Assembly: GCA_963803165.1 (NCBI GenBank)
Contig: CAWDLK010000001.1
Span: 372,001 to 436,000 of the forward strand
DNA: 64,000 nt
Direction: 5' to 3'
From: Changshengia sp963803165
GTDB taxonomy: Bacteria > Chloroflexota > Dormibacteria > Aeolococcales > Aeolococcaceae
Below are positions 1-8,358 of this stretch, one piece after another. The notes beneath the pieces are model-generated. The model ran no database searches and was not told where the DNA came from. It saw nothing but the letters and a program-made list of their open reading frames with translations. Position 1 is the first letter of the stretch, and each line of letters opens with the position of its first letter. A program made the position numbers and the translations under genes.

Positions 1-2
1 CC

Positions 3-1247
3 CTCCTGGCGGTCTGGCCTCCGTATGCGACCATCCTCCCGCTCGCCCTGCTGCTGCTCCTGGCCGCCGCCGGCGCCGCGGGGTCGACGACGGCTCTGGT
101 CGGGGCTCTGGTCGTCGGTTCGTACCTGTCCCAGGTCCACGTCGCCACAGTTCCGATCGTGGCCGCCACCCTGCTCGTGGCGACCGGGTTCCGGTTCCTT
201 CCCTGGGCTGTCCGTCGGTTGAGAGGAGCCGCCGTGGCCAACGCCGCCTCACCGTCGTCCGAGGGGGCGGCCACCGGTTCGATGACACGCGGGAGCTGGG
301 CCCTGTGCGGCGTCGGGCTCCTCACCGCAATCGCGATGTGGGTGCCGCCCCTGGTCGACGAGGTCACCAGTCATCCCGGGAACCTCACCAAGCTCCTGAC
401 CTACTTCACCCAGGGGCAGAGCAGCCACTCGGTGAGAGCCGCGCTCGCGGCTCTGGCTCGAGAGTTGGAGGTCTTCCCACTTGGACACCTCCCCACGATG
501 GCTGTCAGCGACCTCACTCCCGTGCCACTGCTGCGCTGGGTCGCGCTTCTCGCGTTTGTGCTCGTCGCGGTGGCATTGGCCGTGCTGGGCGCCCGGCTGC
601 GCGACCGTTTCGCGACGGTCGTCGGGGTGCTGACGGCGCTCGCGGTGCCGGTCATCATCGAGGCGCTCACCCGCGCCGAAGGACCGTTATACCCCTACTT
701 CTTCGATTGGTCGAGCACGCTCCCCCTCGTGCTCGCGGTGGGATGGTTGGAGTTGGCAGTGGCCTCGCTGCGACGCGTCCCTGGGCTGACCCAGTGGGTC
801 AGCGCACATCGAGCGCTGCCCGCTCTGGCCGTGGTGATGGCGGTGGCGACGCTCGGCCTCTCCGCGGCGGACTCGCTCGACGCGGCCAGCAACCTCCGGG
901 CCGCGGCCGAGATCCACTACGACGCGTCGACGCCATCCGCCTGGCGGCTCACCGAGACGGCTCTGGCAGGCTACCGGCCACAGGGCCTCGATGTCGACAT
1001 CGCCCAGAACGACCAGTGGACTCTGACCGCCGGGCTCATGGATCAGCTGGTGAAGCGAGGATGGAGCGTGGCCGTGCCCAACTCCTGGCTTTTCATGTTC
1101 GGGAACGGCGCCGCCGAAACCGGTACGGAGCAGCTCGAGCTCATCGTCTCCGACCCCACCGCTCCCCCGCCGAGCGTCCCGGGCGCGCACCTGATAGTTG
1201 AGGTGCCAGGTACCGATATCTATCTCGCTGCCCTCATCCCGGGCTAG
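3..1247 (+). CDS. Polytopic membrane protein, 5'-truncated by the window edge
   Basis: The frame is open from the first bases, so the N-terminus lies outside; 414 codons are visible. Hydrophobic segments sit near visible residues 10-30, 50-65, 98-115, 178-197, 203-220, 235-255 and 267-285, followed by a soluble C-terminal part of about 110 residues. This pattern (several membrane helices and an extracytoplasmic tail) resembles GT-C type membrane glycosyltransferases of envelope glycan loci, but I see no diagnostic catalytic motif in the visible part. Its TAG stop directly abuts the stop of the convergent gene. Function is inferred only from topology and neighbours. Confidence 0.7.
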   Translation, partial: LLAVWPPYATILPLALLLLLAAAGAAGSTTALVGALVVGSYLSQVHVATVPIVAATLLVATGFRFLPWAVRRLRGAAVANAASPSSEGAATGSMTRGSWALCGVGLLTAIAMWVPPLVDEVTSHPGNLTKLLTYFTQGQSSHSVRAALAALARELEVFPLGHLPTMAVSDLTPVPLLRWVALLAFVLVAVALAVLGARLRDRFATVVGVLTALAVPVIIEALTRAEGPLYPYFFDWSSTLPLVLAVGWLELAVASLRRVPGLTQWVSAHRALPALAVVMAVATLGLSAADSLDAASNLRAAAEIHYDASTPSAWRLTETALAGYRPQGLDVDIAQNDQWTLTAGLMDQLVKRGWSVAVPNSWLFMFGNGAAETGTEQLELIVSDPTAPPPSVPGAHLIVEVPGTDIYLAALIPG

Positions 1248-3014
1248 CTAGCGCAGGGCTCCCTCGCCGCTCACCGCGCCGACGTCGTACCAGACGACGA
1301 CGCCTCCGGTGCTGGTCCCCTGGCCAAGCAACTCGCTCATAAGCACCTCGACCTGCCCCTGTCCCTCCGCGGGGCCGGCGATCACCGTGGTCACGTCGTG
1401 GGCGCGCAGGTCCGAGAGGTAGCTCGCACGCTGGATCGGAGTGAGCACGGTCGGGGCCGCCGCCCCCTCCCCCAGGTCGGTCAGCTCCTGCCCCAGCGCG
1501 TCCAGCTCCGCGTTGAAGATGTGGCCTCCGGGCCCGGGGGTGAAGACCTCGCCCAGCTGGGTCTTGAAGGGCAGGCCGGCCACCGCCTGCCAGAGCTCCG
1601 GCCACGGGCTGCCGTACGGGGTGATGAGCACCGACCCAGAGGAGGGGAGCTGCCGGGCCGAGCCGTCGGTGAAGAACGCCGGGACCGGGAACTGCCCGGA
1701 GGGGAAGGGCAGCACCGGGATGAGCGGCACCAGCGTTGCCACGGCCGCCCCCAGCCCGGCCCACCGCCATCGGAGTGGGGCCTCCAGCACCCGGTCGACG
1801 AAGAGGGCGAGCATCAGGCCCAGGGCGAGGTAGGCGGCGAGCATCAGCCTGACCGGGAGCACGTTGTCCAGGATCGGCAGGTGCTCGGCGACATACCAGG
1901 GTAGCGGGAGGCGGTGGCCGGCCAGAACGATGTGGCCGCCGAGGGCCAGCACCAGGGTGCAGGCGACGGTGACCGCTGACGCCACCACGGCGGCGCTGCG
2001 CCGCATCCACACAGTCACGGCCACCGCCAGGATCAGCATCGGGATCCCCACATAGGTGCTGGAGTCGAGGACCGCGGCCGGTCCCGCGATCAGCTCCCAT
2101 TTGCTGGGGACCACGTAGTCGACCGGCTGGGCCTGGAAGATGAAGCCCTGGAGCGCCCCGGAGATCTGTTGGGGTCCGAGTAGCAGGATGTAGAGGGGGA
2201 AGGCGGCGAGCACCAGGAAGGTGACGACGGCGAACTCCGCGGCGCGCAGCGCGTAGCCGAGACGCTCCCGCAGCTGGGCCCGGTAGATCACGGCCAGGGT
2301 GGCAAGCGCCGGCAGCGACATCAGGAGCGACAGGGTGAGCAGCTCGGTGCCGGTGAGCAGCTGGGCGGCGGTGGCCAGTCCGAGCAGACCTCCGATCAGC
2401 CAGGCTGGCCGGCGTTGGCGCACCAGCATCTCGTGGGCGAAGATCACGAGCAGGGGTGGGTAGACGGCGATGAAGAGCTGACCATGGCCCTGGAGCTGGA
2501 GGACCATGAAGGGACTGAGCTCGTAGAGCAGACCCCCGAGCGCCGCCCCCAGGCGGTGCCGGGTGAAGCGCCGCAGCGCCAGGTAGGCGCAGCAGCCGGA
2601 GAGCCACATTCCCAGGCCGAGCAGCACCTTGTAAGCGGCGATGGGGCCGAAGAGGTTGGTGACCGGCGCCAGCACCAGGGCTGGGAAGATGATCGCGGTG
2701 TTCCACATCAGGTTGGCGCCCGTGGGGTAGTGGAGGTACGTGGTGACCAGCGGATCGAGGCCGTGGCTGATGGCGAAGGGGGTCCAGGCCAGCGACCAGA
2801 CGAAGATCGAGGGGTCGTAGGTGGGCCCCACCACGCTGTCCGGCCCACCGAACAGCCCGGGCCGCAGGAAGATCAGGGCCACTCCGGCGTAGAGGGCCGC
2901 CACGAGCAGTCCGACGGCGAGACGGCGGCCGGGGGCGGCGGGGTGGCATCGGCGGAGACGCTCCGGGGGGACGCTGGCCGTTGAGAGCGTCGCCGGCGCG
3001 GGCTGCTCGCTCAT
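1248..3014 (-). CDS. Polytopic membrane protein, GT-C-like, paralogue 1 of 3
   Basis: 588 aa with an N-terminal membrane segment near residues 33-52, then a loop with an acidic DPS motif (YDPSIFVW), many further hydrophobic segments to about residue 430, and a soluble C-terminal domain of about 130 residues. It is clearly paralogous to the proteins at 4761-6506 and 6506-8275: shared landmarks include RPGLF, VG..xDPS, HYP(T/S)GxNLMWN, FPALVL.P(V/I)TNLFGPI, LLLGPQQ, DGSAxxL and PGPGG. The acidic residue in the first large loop and the topology resemble lipid-linked-sugar-dependent GT-C glycosyltransferases; that role is inference. It starts 7 bases after the GT2 gene, so both are probably co-transcribed. 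Confidence 0.8.
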   Translation of the reverse strand: MSEQPAPATLSTASVPPERLRRCHPAAPGRRLAVGLLVAALYAGVALIFLRPGLFGGPDSVVGPTYDPSIFVWSLAWTPFAISHGLDPLVTTYLHYPTGANLMWNTAIIFPALVLAPVTNLFGPIAAYKVLLGLGMWLSGCCAYLALRRFTRHRLGAALGGLLYELSPFMVLQLQGHGQLFIAVYPPLLVIFAHEMLVRQRRPAWLIGGLLGLATAAQLLTGTELLTLSLLMSLPALATLAVIYRAQLRERLGYALRAAEFAVVTFLVLAAFPLYILLLGPQQISGALQGFIFQAQPVDYVVPSKWELIAGPAAVLDSSTYVGIPMLILAVAVTVWMRRSAAVVASAVTVACTLVLALGGHIVLAGHRLPLPWYVAEHLPILDNVLPVRLMLAAYLALGLMLALFVDRVLEAPLRWRWAGLGAAVATLVPLIPVLPFPSGQFPVPAFFTDGSARQLPSSGSVLITPYGSPWPELWQAVAGLPFKTQLGEVFTPGPGGHIFNAELDALGQELTDLGEGAAAPTVLTPIQRASYLSDLRAHDVTTVIAGPAEGQGQVEVLMSELLGQGTSTGGVVVWYDVGAVSGEGALR

Positions 3015-3021
3015 CGTCGGG

Positions 3022-3735
3022 TCAGCGGCGGGGGCGCCAGCTCCGGTAGCGCACCAGGGTGCGGATCGCGCGCGCCCCGTCCATGGCCGTCAGCTTCTTG
3101 CCCTCGGCTCGGGAGCGGGCCGCGTAGCTGATCGGGACCTCATAGATGCGCTGGCCGGAGCGGAGCAGCTTGGCGGTGATCTCCGGCTCCAGCTCGAATC
3201 CCCGCGCCTGAAGGTCGAGCGAGAGGGCCACCTCCCGGGGCATCACCTTGTAGCCGGTCTCCATGTCGGAGAGGTAGCAGTTGTAGACGATGTTGGTGGC
3301 CAGGGTGACCAGCCGGTTTCCCATCACGTACCAGTAGGAGAACGCGGTGTGGCTGGTGAACGCCCGCGACCCATACACGACCGTCGCCCGCCCGTCCCGG
3401 ATGGGCTCGAGCAGGCGCGGGTAGTCGGCGGGGTCGTACTCCAGGTCGGCGTCCTGGATCAGCACCACCTCGCCGCGCGCCTTCTTGAGAGCCGTGCGGA
3501 TAGCTGCGCCCTTGCCCCCGTTGACGTGGTGCCGGAAGGCGTGGACACGGGGGTCGGCGTCCGCCCGCGCCGTCATCAGCTCCCAGGTGCGGTCGGTGGA
3601 ACCGTCATCGACGAGGATCACCTCGAGGTCGACCGGGACGGCCAGCACCGCATCGAGCATCTGGGAGATGGTGCGCTCCTCGTTGAGAGCGGGCATCAGG
3701 ACCGAGAGGAATGGCGTGGTCATCGGCGCGGGCAT
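3022..3735 (-). CDS. GT2 family glycosyltransferase (DPM1/polyprenyl-phosphate sugar transferase-like)
   Basis: 237 aa from the ATG at 3735 (a second ATG at 3723 is possible). A GT-A fold is evident: VLMPALNEERTI at the N-terminus, VDDGSTD near residue 40, and the metal-binding DADLEYDP near residue 95. The rest matches dolichol-phosphate-mannose-synthase-type enzymes, with MRPxE-like ME(T)GYK and a basic C-terminal end, and no C-terminal membrane helices. Such enzymes transfer a sugar from an NDP-sugar to a polyprenyl phosphate at the cytoplasmic face, which would feed GT-C enzymes like the adjacent paralogues. It begins one base after the stop of the decarboxylase gene. A longer reading frame upstream overlaps that gene and is rejected. 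Confidence 0.85.
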   Translation of the reverse strand: MPAPMTTPFLSVLMPALNEERTISQMLDAVLAVPVDLEVILVDDGSTDRTWELMTARADADPRVHAFRHHVNGGKGAAIRTALKKARGEVVLIQDADLEYDPADYPRLLEPIRDGRATVVYGSRAFTSHTAFSYWYVMGNRLVTLATNIVYNCYLSDMETGYKVMPREVALSLDLQARGFELEPEITAKLLRSGQRIYEVPISYAARSRAEGKKLTAMDGARAIRTLVRYRSWRPRR

Positions 3736-3736
3736 C

Positions 3737-4738
3737 CTATCCCAACCCGGTGCCGCCGGCGGGCGCCACCGGCCGCTCCCGGGCCTCGGCGCCGTCGCGC
3801 CACCAGGCGATGGTCCTGGCCAGGCCCTCCCGCAGAGGGATCCGCGGCTCCCAGCCGAGGAGCTCTCGGGCCACGCCGATGTCCGGTCGCCGCCGCCGCG
3901 GGTCGTCGACCGGAAGCGGCTCGTAGACGATCTCGCTGTGGCTCTCGCAGAGGTCCCGGACCAGGCGGGCCAGCTCCAGCATGGTGATCTCGCTCGGGTT
4001 GCCGATGTTGACCGGGAGTGCGCGATCGCTCGCCAGCAGCCGCTCGATGCCGTCGATGAGATCGTCGACGTAGCAGAGGCTCCGGGTCTGCGACCCGTCG
4101 CCAAAGACGGTGATCGGCTCGCCGGCGAGAGCCTGGGTGAGGAAGGCGGGCACGGCGCGCCCGTCGCGCCGGCGCATCCGCGGACCGTAGGTGTTGAAGA
4201 TGCGGACGATCCGCGTGTCCACCCCGTGGTGGTTGTGGTAGGCCATGGTGAAGGCCTCGGCGGCCCGCTTGGCCTCGTCGTAGATGCTGCGCGGTCCCAC
4301 CGGGTTGACGTGCCCCCAGTAGGTCTCCGGCTGGGGGTGGACCTCGGGGTCGCCGTAGACCTCGCTGGTGCTGGCGAGCAGAAAGCGTGCACCCTTGGCC
4401 ATGGCCAGGCCCAGCGCCTTGTGGGTGCCGAGGGTCCCGACCTTGATGGTCTGGATCGGCATCAGCGCGTAGTCGATGGGGCTGGCCGGCGAGGCGAGGT
4501 GGAGCACCGCGTCGACCTCACCCTCGATGTCGAGCTGCTCGGTGACGTCCTGGTGACGGAAGCTGAAGGCGGGACTCTCGAGCAGGTGGGCGAGGTTGTC
4601 CATGCTTCCGGTCACCAGGTTGTCCAGCGCGACCACCTCGACGCCCCGCCCGACCAGCCGCTCACAGAGGTGCGAGCCGAGGAACCCGGCCCCTCCGGTC
4701 ACCACGACTCGCCTCATGGGTCGCGCGTCTCTGAGCAT
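3737..4738 (-). CDS. NAD-dependent UDP-glucuronate decarboxylase (UDP-xylose synthase) family SDR
   Basis: 333 aa extended SDR. The NAD-binding GGAGFLGSHL lies near residue 14, and the catalytic YDEAKR (YxxxK) near residue 150. The stretches LASPASPIDY, PIQTIKVGTLGT and STSEVYGDP, with the PQPETYWG segment, are typical of UDP-glucuronate decarboxylases, which make UDP-xylose from UDP-glucuronate. The divergent ugd gene at 8359 supplies that substrate. The start at 4738 has GGAGG only two bases away but a TAGGAT hexamer eight bases upstream; an internal ATG at 4717 would begin directly before the Rossmann strand. A 22-base gap separates it from the upstream membrane-protein gene. The exact product is inferred from family motifs. 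Confidence 0.87.
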   Translation of the reverse strand: MLRDARPMRRVVVTGGAGFLGSHLCERLVGRGVEVVALDNLVTGSMDNLAHLLESPAFSFRHQDVTEQLDIEGEVDAVLHLASPASPIDYALMPIQTIKVGTLGTHKALGLAMAKGARFLLASTSEVYGDPEVHPQPETYWGHVNPVGPRSIYDEAKRAAEAFTMAYHNHHGVDTRIVRIFNTYGPRMRRRDGRAVPAFLTQALAGEPITVFGDGSQTRSLCYVDDLIDGIERLLASDRALPVNIGNPSEITMLELARLVRDLCESHSEIVYEPLPVDDPRRRRPDIGVARELLGWEPRIPLREGLARTIAWWRDGAEARERPVAPAGGTGLG

Positions 4739-4746
4739 GACCTCCG

Positions 4747-4752
4747 ATCCTA
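4747..4752 (-). promoter_or_regulatory. Putative -10 hexamer, leaderless-type start for the decarboxylase
   Basis: TAGGAT on the minus strand, eight bases before the ATG at 4738. The identical hexamer and spacing occur before the membrane protein starting at 11360. Confidence 0.45.
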
Positions 4753-4760
4753 ACCTCGCA

Positions 4761-6506
4761 TCATGGGTGCACGCCGGCCCAGACGATCACGCCCCCGGTC
4801 CTCGTCCCCGGTGTTCCCAGAAGGTCGGTGAACAGTCGAGCAATCTGGGCCTGCCCAGCCGAGGGTCCCACCACGATGCTGGTCACGCCGCGAGCCTCCA
4901 GGTCGCTGAGGTAGGTGGCGCGGGCGGAGGGGGTGAGCGATGGGGGGATGACGGCGGCGTCGTCGGTCAGCGCGCTCAGTTCCTCTCCCAGCGGGTCCAT
5001 CTCGGGCCCGTACTCGTGGCCGCCCGGCCCGGGGGTGAAGACCATGCCGAGTGGGGTCTTGAACGCCATGCCGGACTCCGCCTGCCACACCTCCACCAGG
5101 AAGTCGGCGCCCTCGTCCCCGTACGGGGTCATCAGCACCGAACCCGTGTGAGTCAGCCGCTGGGCCGAGCCGTCGGTGAAGAAAGCCGGGATGACGAACT
5201 GCCCCGAGGAGATCGGCAGGGTGGGGATGAGGGGGACGAGCGCCACCGCGACGATGGCCAGCCCGGCGACACGCCGCCGGATCGGCGCCTCGAGCACCCG
5301 GTCCAGGAATACGGCGACGATCACGGCGAGGGCGAGGTACCCGGCCACCATCAGACGGACCGGGAGCACGTTGTCGATCACTGGCAGGTGCTCGGCGAGC
5401 AGCCAGGGAAGCGGGATCCCGGTGGGCCCGCCGTGGATCGTGAGGTGGCCCCCGAGCGCCAGCACCATCGCGCAGGCGAGGGTCACCGCCGCCGCGACCA
5501 CCGCGGCGCTGCGGCGCATGCGGATGACGACCGCCACCGCCAGGACGAGGAGCGGGACCCCGATGTAGACGCTCGTGTCGAGGACGGCCGATGGACCGCT
5601 GATGAGCTCGTAGGCGGAGGGGATCAGGAAGGAGGTCGGTCGGGCCACGTACCCGAATCCCCACAGGACCCCGGAAACCTGCTGGGGCCCCAGCAGGAGG
5701 ACGTACAGCGGGTAGGCGGCGAGCACCAGGAAGGTCACGACGGCGAACCCCGTTGCTCGGAGCGCATACGGGAGCCGCTCCCGGAGCTGGGCGCGGAATA
5801 TGACGGCGGGGGCGATGAGAACCGGGATGGCCATCAGCGCCGAGATGGCCAGAAGCTCGGTCGAGGTGAGCAGCTGCGCCGCCGCCGCCAGCCCCAGGAG
5901 GGTCCCCATCTTCCACGCGCAGTGACGCTGGCGGGCCAGGATCTCGTCGCCGAGGAGGACGAGGAGAGGCGGGAAGACGATCAGGAAGAGGTTCGCGTGA
6001 CCGGTGATGTGGGTCGCCATGTACGGGCTGAACTCGTAGAGGAGCCCTCCGATGGCCGCTGAGACCCACCTCCGCGCGTAACGGCGGACCGCGAGGTAGG
6101 CGCACCAGCCCGAGAGCGACATGCCTAGGAGGGCCAGCACGTTGTAGGAGACGATGGGGCCGAAGAGGTTGGTGATCGGCGTCAGCACCAGGGCTGGGAA
6201 CACGATCGAGGTGTTCCACATCAGGTTGGCCCCGCTGGGGTAATGGACGTAATTGGTCAGAAGCGGGTTGAGGTGGTTGCTGAGGGCAAAGGGGACCCAC
6301 TGCAGTGACCAGATGAAGATCGAGGGGTCTCCGGTGTTGCCGACGATGGTGTCGTGGCCGGTGAACAGTCCCGGTCGCAGGGCTGCCAATGCCAGCGCGA
6401 GGAAGAGGGTCGGCGCTGACGACGCCCGCAGCAGCCGGCGCCATGGACGCGCTCGGGTGGCAGCCGTGGGGATCGGTGTCGGGGCGCGGGACGCTGCCGA
6501 GAGCAT
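4761..6506 (-). CDS. Polytopic membrane protein, GT-C-like, paralogue 2 of 3
   Basis: 581 aa from the ATG at 6506, which overlaps the upstream stop as TGATG; a start 21 bases earlier is also open. Topology and landmarks are the same as in the flanking paralogues: RPGLF, VGNTGDPSIF in the first loop, HYPSGANLMWN, ITNLFGPI, LLLGPQQ, FFTDGSAQRL and PGPGGHEY. Many hydrophobic helices fill residues 25-430, and a soluble C-terminal part follows, ending with GGVIVWxxVHP, nearly the same tail as paralogue 3. Probably translationally coupled to paralogue 3. A glycosyltransferase role is inferred from topology and neighbours. Confidence 0.8.
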   Translation of the reverse strand: MLSAASRAPTPIPTAATRARPWRRLLRASSAPTLFLALALAALRPGLFTGHDTIVGNTGDPSIFIWSLQWVPFALSNHLNPLLTNYVHYPSGANLMWNTSIVFPALVLTPITNLFGPIVSYNVLALLGMSLSGWCAYLAVRRYARRWVSAAIGGLLYEFSPYMATHITGHANLFLIVFPPLLVLLGDEILARQRHCAWKMGTLLGLAAAAQLLTSTELLAISALMAIPVLIAPAVIFRAQLRERLPYALRATGFAVVTFLVLAAYPLYVLLLGPQQVSGVLWGFGYVARPTSFLIPSAYELISGPSAVLDTSVYIGVPLLVLAVAVVIRMRRSAAVVAAAVTLACAMVLALGGHLTIHGGPTGIPLPWLLAEHLPVIDNVLPVRLMVAGYLALAVIVAVFLDRVLEAPIRRRVAGLAIVAVALVPLIPTLPISSGQFVIPAFFTDGSAQRLTHTGSVLMTPYGDEGADFLVEVWQAESGMAFKTPLGMVFTPGPGGHEYGPEMDPLGEELSALTDDAAVIPPSLTPSARATYLSDLEARGVTSIVVGPSAGQAQIARLFTDLLGTPGTRTGGVIVWAGVHP

Positions 6507-8275
6507 CAGGGGTGGACGTCGAACCACACGATCACCCCTCCGGTGCTGACGCCGGGCGTTCCGAGGAGCTCGGTGAAGAGCTGTACGATCTGGCTCCTGC
6601 CAGCCGACGGCCCCACCACGACGCTGGTGACATCGCTGGCCCGCAGGTCACCGAGGAAGGTCACGCGTTCCGGGGCCGGGATCGCGGTCGGGGCAGGCAC
6701 TTGCTGGCTGTCGAGCCGGTTCAGTTCGTTGCCGAGGACGCCGAGGTCGGGCCCCAGCATGTTGCCGCCGGGCCCGGGCACGTACACCTCCCCGGACGCG
6801 GTGTGGAAGGCCATCCCCGAGAGCGCCTGCCAGGCCTGGGAGACGGGGCTGTCGTAGGGGGTGAACAGGACCGCGCCCGTGGGGGAAAGGCGCTGGGCGG
6901 AGCCGTCCGTGAAGAAGCTTGGGACGGTGAAGTCCCCCGGCGGTACGGGGAGCGCCGGGATGAGGGGTAGCAGCGCGGCTGCTGCCAGCACCGCACCTCC
7001 CACCTCCCACCGACGCCCCCGGGGTCGGGTGGCGTCGAGCCATAGGGCGATCAGGATGCCGAGGGCGAGGTAGGCGAAGACCATCAGCCGCACCGGGAGG
7101 ATGTTGTCGAAGACGGGGAGGTGGTCGACCACGTCCCACGGGAGCACGATGCCGCTGGGGACACCGTGCAGGAGCAGGTGCCCCCCGAGCGAGAAGACCA
7201 TGGCGGACACCAGCGTCACCGCGGCCACCATCACCAGGACCCACCGTCGAAGCCAGGCGACGACGAATACCGCCAGGAGGAGCATGGGCACCCCGACGTA
7301 GACGCTCGAGTCGGATACGAGCGCGCTCCCGCTGATCAGCTCGCGCTGGGAGGGCTCCACGAAGGAGGCGAGAGAAGCAACGTAGACGCCGATCTCATTG
7401 AGCGCGCCGTGGACCACCTGGGGGCCGAGGAACTGGACGTAGAGCGGGTACCCGCCCAGCAGCAGGAAGGTGGCGAGTGCCCACCCAGCGGCGCGCGCCG
7501 CGTATCGGAGGCGGCGAAGGACCTGATCGCGGCGAATGATCGCCAGGGTGACCAGCGCTGGGATGGCCATGACCGCACTCATCGCGAGCAGCTCCTCGCC
7601 GGTGAGCAGCTGAGCTGCGGCTGCCACGCCCAGAAGGATGCCCATCAGGGGTGCCGGGCGCCGCTGCCGGGCCAGGATCTCGTCGGCAAAGATGATCAGG
7701 AGAGGCGGGAAGACTGCGATGAAGAGCTGGGCGTGGCCCAGAATCTGGCTTTCCATGAACGGGCTGAACCCGTAGAGCAGACCGCAGGCCGCGGCCGGCA
7801 GCCAGCCGCTGGTGTAGCGACGGGCTGCGAGGAATGCGCACCACGCCGAGAGGCCCACCCCCAGCACCGCCACGACGTTGTAGCTGACGATCGGACCGAA
7901 GAGATTGGTGACCGGAGCCAGGACGAGGGCTGGGAAGATGATCGAGGCGTTCCACATCAGGTTCATCCCACTCGGGTAGTGCAGGTAGTTCGTGACCAGC
8001 GGGTTGAGGTGGTGAGCCAGGGCAAAGGGCACCCATTTGAGGTCCCAGATCCAGAGCGACGGGTCGGTCGCGTTGCCCACGATCGTGTCGTGGCCGGCGA
8101 AGAGACCGGGCCACATCCACGCCAGCGCCAGAGTCAGGGACGCCAGGAGGGTCAAGCTTTCGGAAGCTGCCGGAGGGAGCCTGCGACCCGCGGGCTGGCG
8201 ACGTACGTCCCGCGCGGTGGGGTCCGTCTTGGCCCGATCCAGCTCACCCGTTGCCATCCCCGCTCGCTCCGCCAT
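6506..8275 (-). CDS. Polytopic membrane protein, GT-C-like, paralogue 3 of 3
   Basis: 589 aa from the ATG at 8275, a length that agrees with the other two paralogues (588 and 581 aa). The frame extends to 8365, but that would overlap the divergent ugd start. TATGAT lies nine bases upstream of 8275, which supports this start. Landmarks: WPGLFAGHDTIVG, DPSLWIWDLKW, HYPSGMNLMWN, VTNLFGPI and PGPGGNM. It is the first gene of a minus-strand run that ends at 1248. Function unknown; a membrane glycosyltransferase or flippase-like role is inference. Confidence 0.8.
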   Translation of the reverse strand: MAERAGMATGELDRAKTDPTARDVRRQPAGRRLPPAASESLTLLASLTLALAWMWPGLFAGHDTIVGNATDPSLWIWDLKWVPFALAHHLNPLVTNYLHYPSGMNLMWNASIIFPALVLAPVTNLFGPIVSYNVVAVLGVGLSAWCAFLAARRYTSGWLPAAACGLLYGFSPFMESQILGHAQLFIAVFPPLLIIFADEILARQRRPAPLMGILLGVAAAAQLLTGEELLAMSAVMAIPALVTLAIIRRDQVLRRLRYAARAAGWALATFLLLGGYPLYVQFLGPQVVHGALNEIGVYVASLASFVEPSQRELISGSALVSDSSVYVGVPMLLLAVFVVAWLRRWVLVMVAAVTLVSAMVFSLGGHLLLHGVPSGIVLPWDVVDHLPVFDNILPVRLMVFAYLALGILIALWLDATRPRGRRWEVGGAVLAAAALLPLIPALPVPPGDFTVPSFFTDGSAQRLSPTGAVLFTPYDSPVSQAWQALSGMAFHTASGEVYVPGPGGNMLGPDLGVLGNELNRLDSQQVPAPTAIPAPERVTFLGDLRASDVTSVVVGPSAGRSQIVQLFTELLGTPGVSTGGVIVWFDVHP

Positions 8276-8284
8276 CGCCGCCGG

Positions 8285-8349
8285 ATCATATCCGGCCTGC
8301 TGGGTCCGGTCAGCCAACCGGCCCCGCCTGGGTCGCGCCCCGCTAGAGT
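8285..8349. promoter_or_regulatory. Divergent promoter region between paralogue 3 and ugd
   Basis: Minus-strand TATGAT at 8285-8290 lies nine bases from the ATG at 8275. Plus-strand TAGAGT at 8344-8349 lies nine bases from the ATG at 8359. Both would give very short or no 5' leaders. No clear -35 boxes are seen. Confidence 0.45.
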
Positions 8350-8358
8350 CCCGGGTCG

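Noticed and set aside
3022..4392. A longer GT2 protein starting at 4392
   Set aside because: The extra 219 residues are a shadow of the decarboxylase gene; the GT-A domain begins normally at 3735 or 3723.
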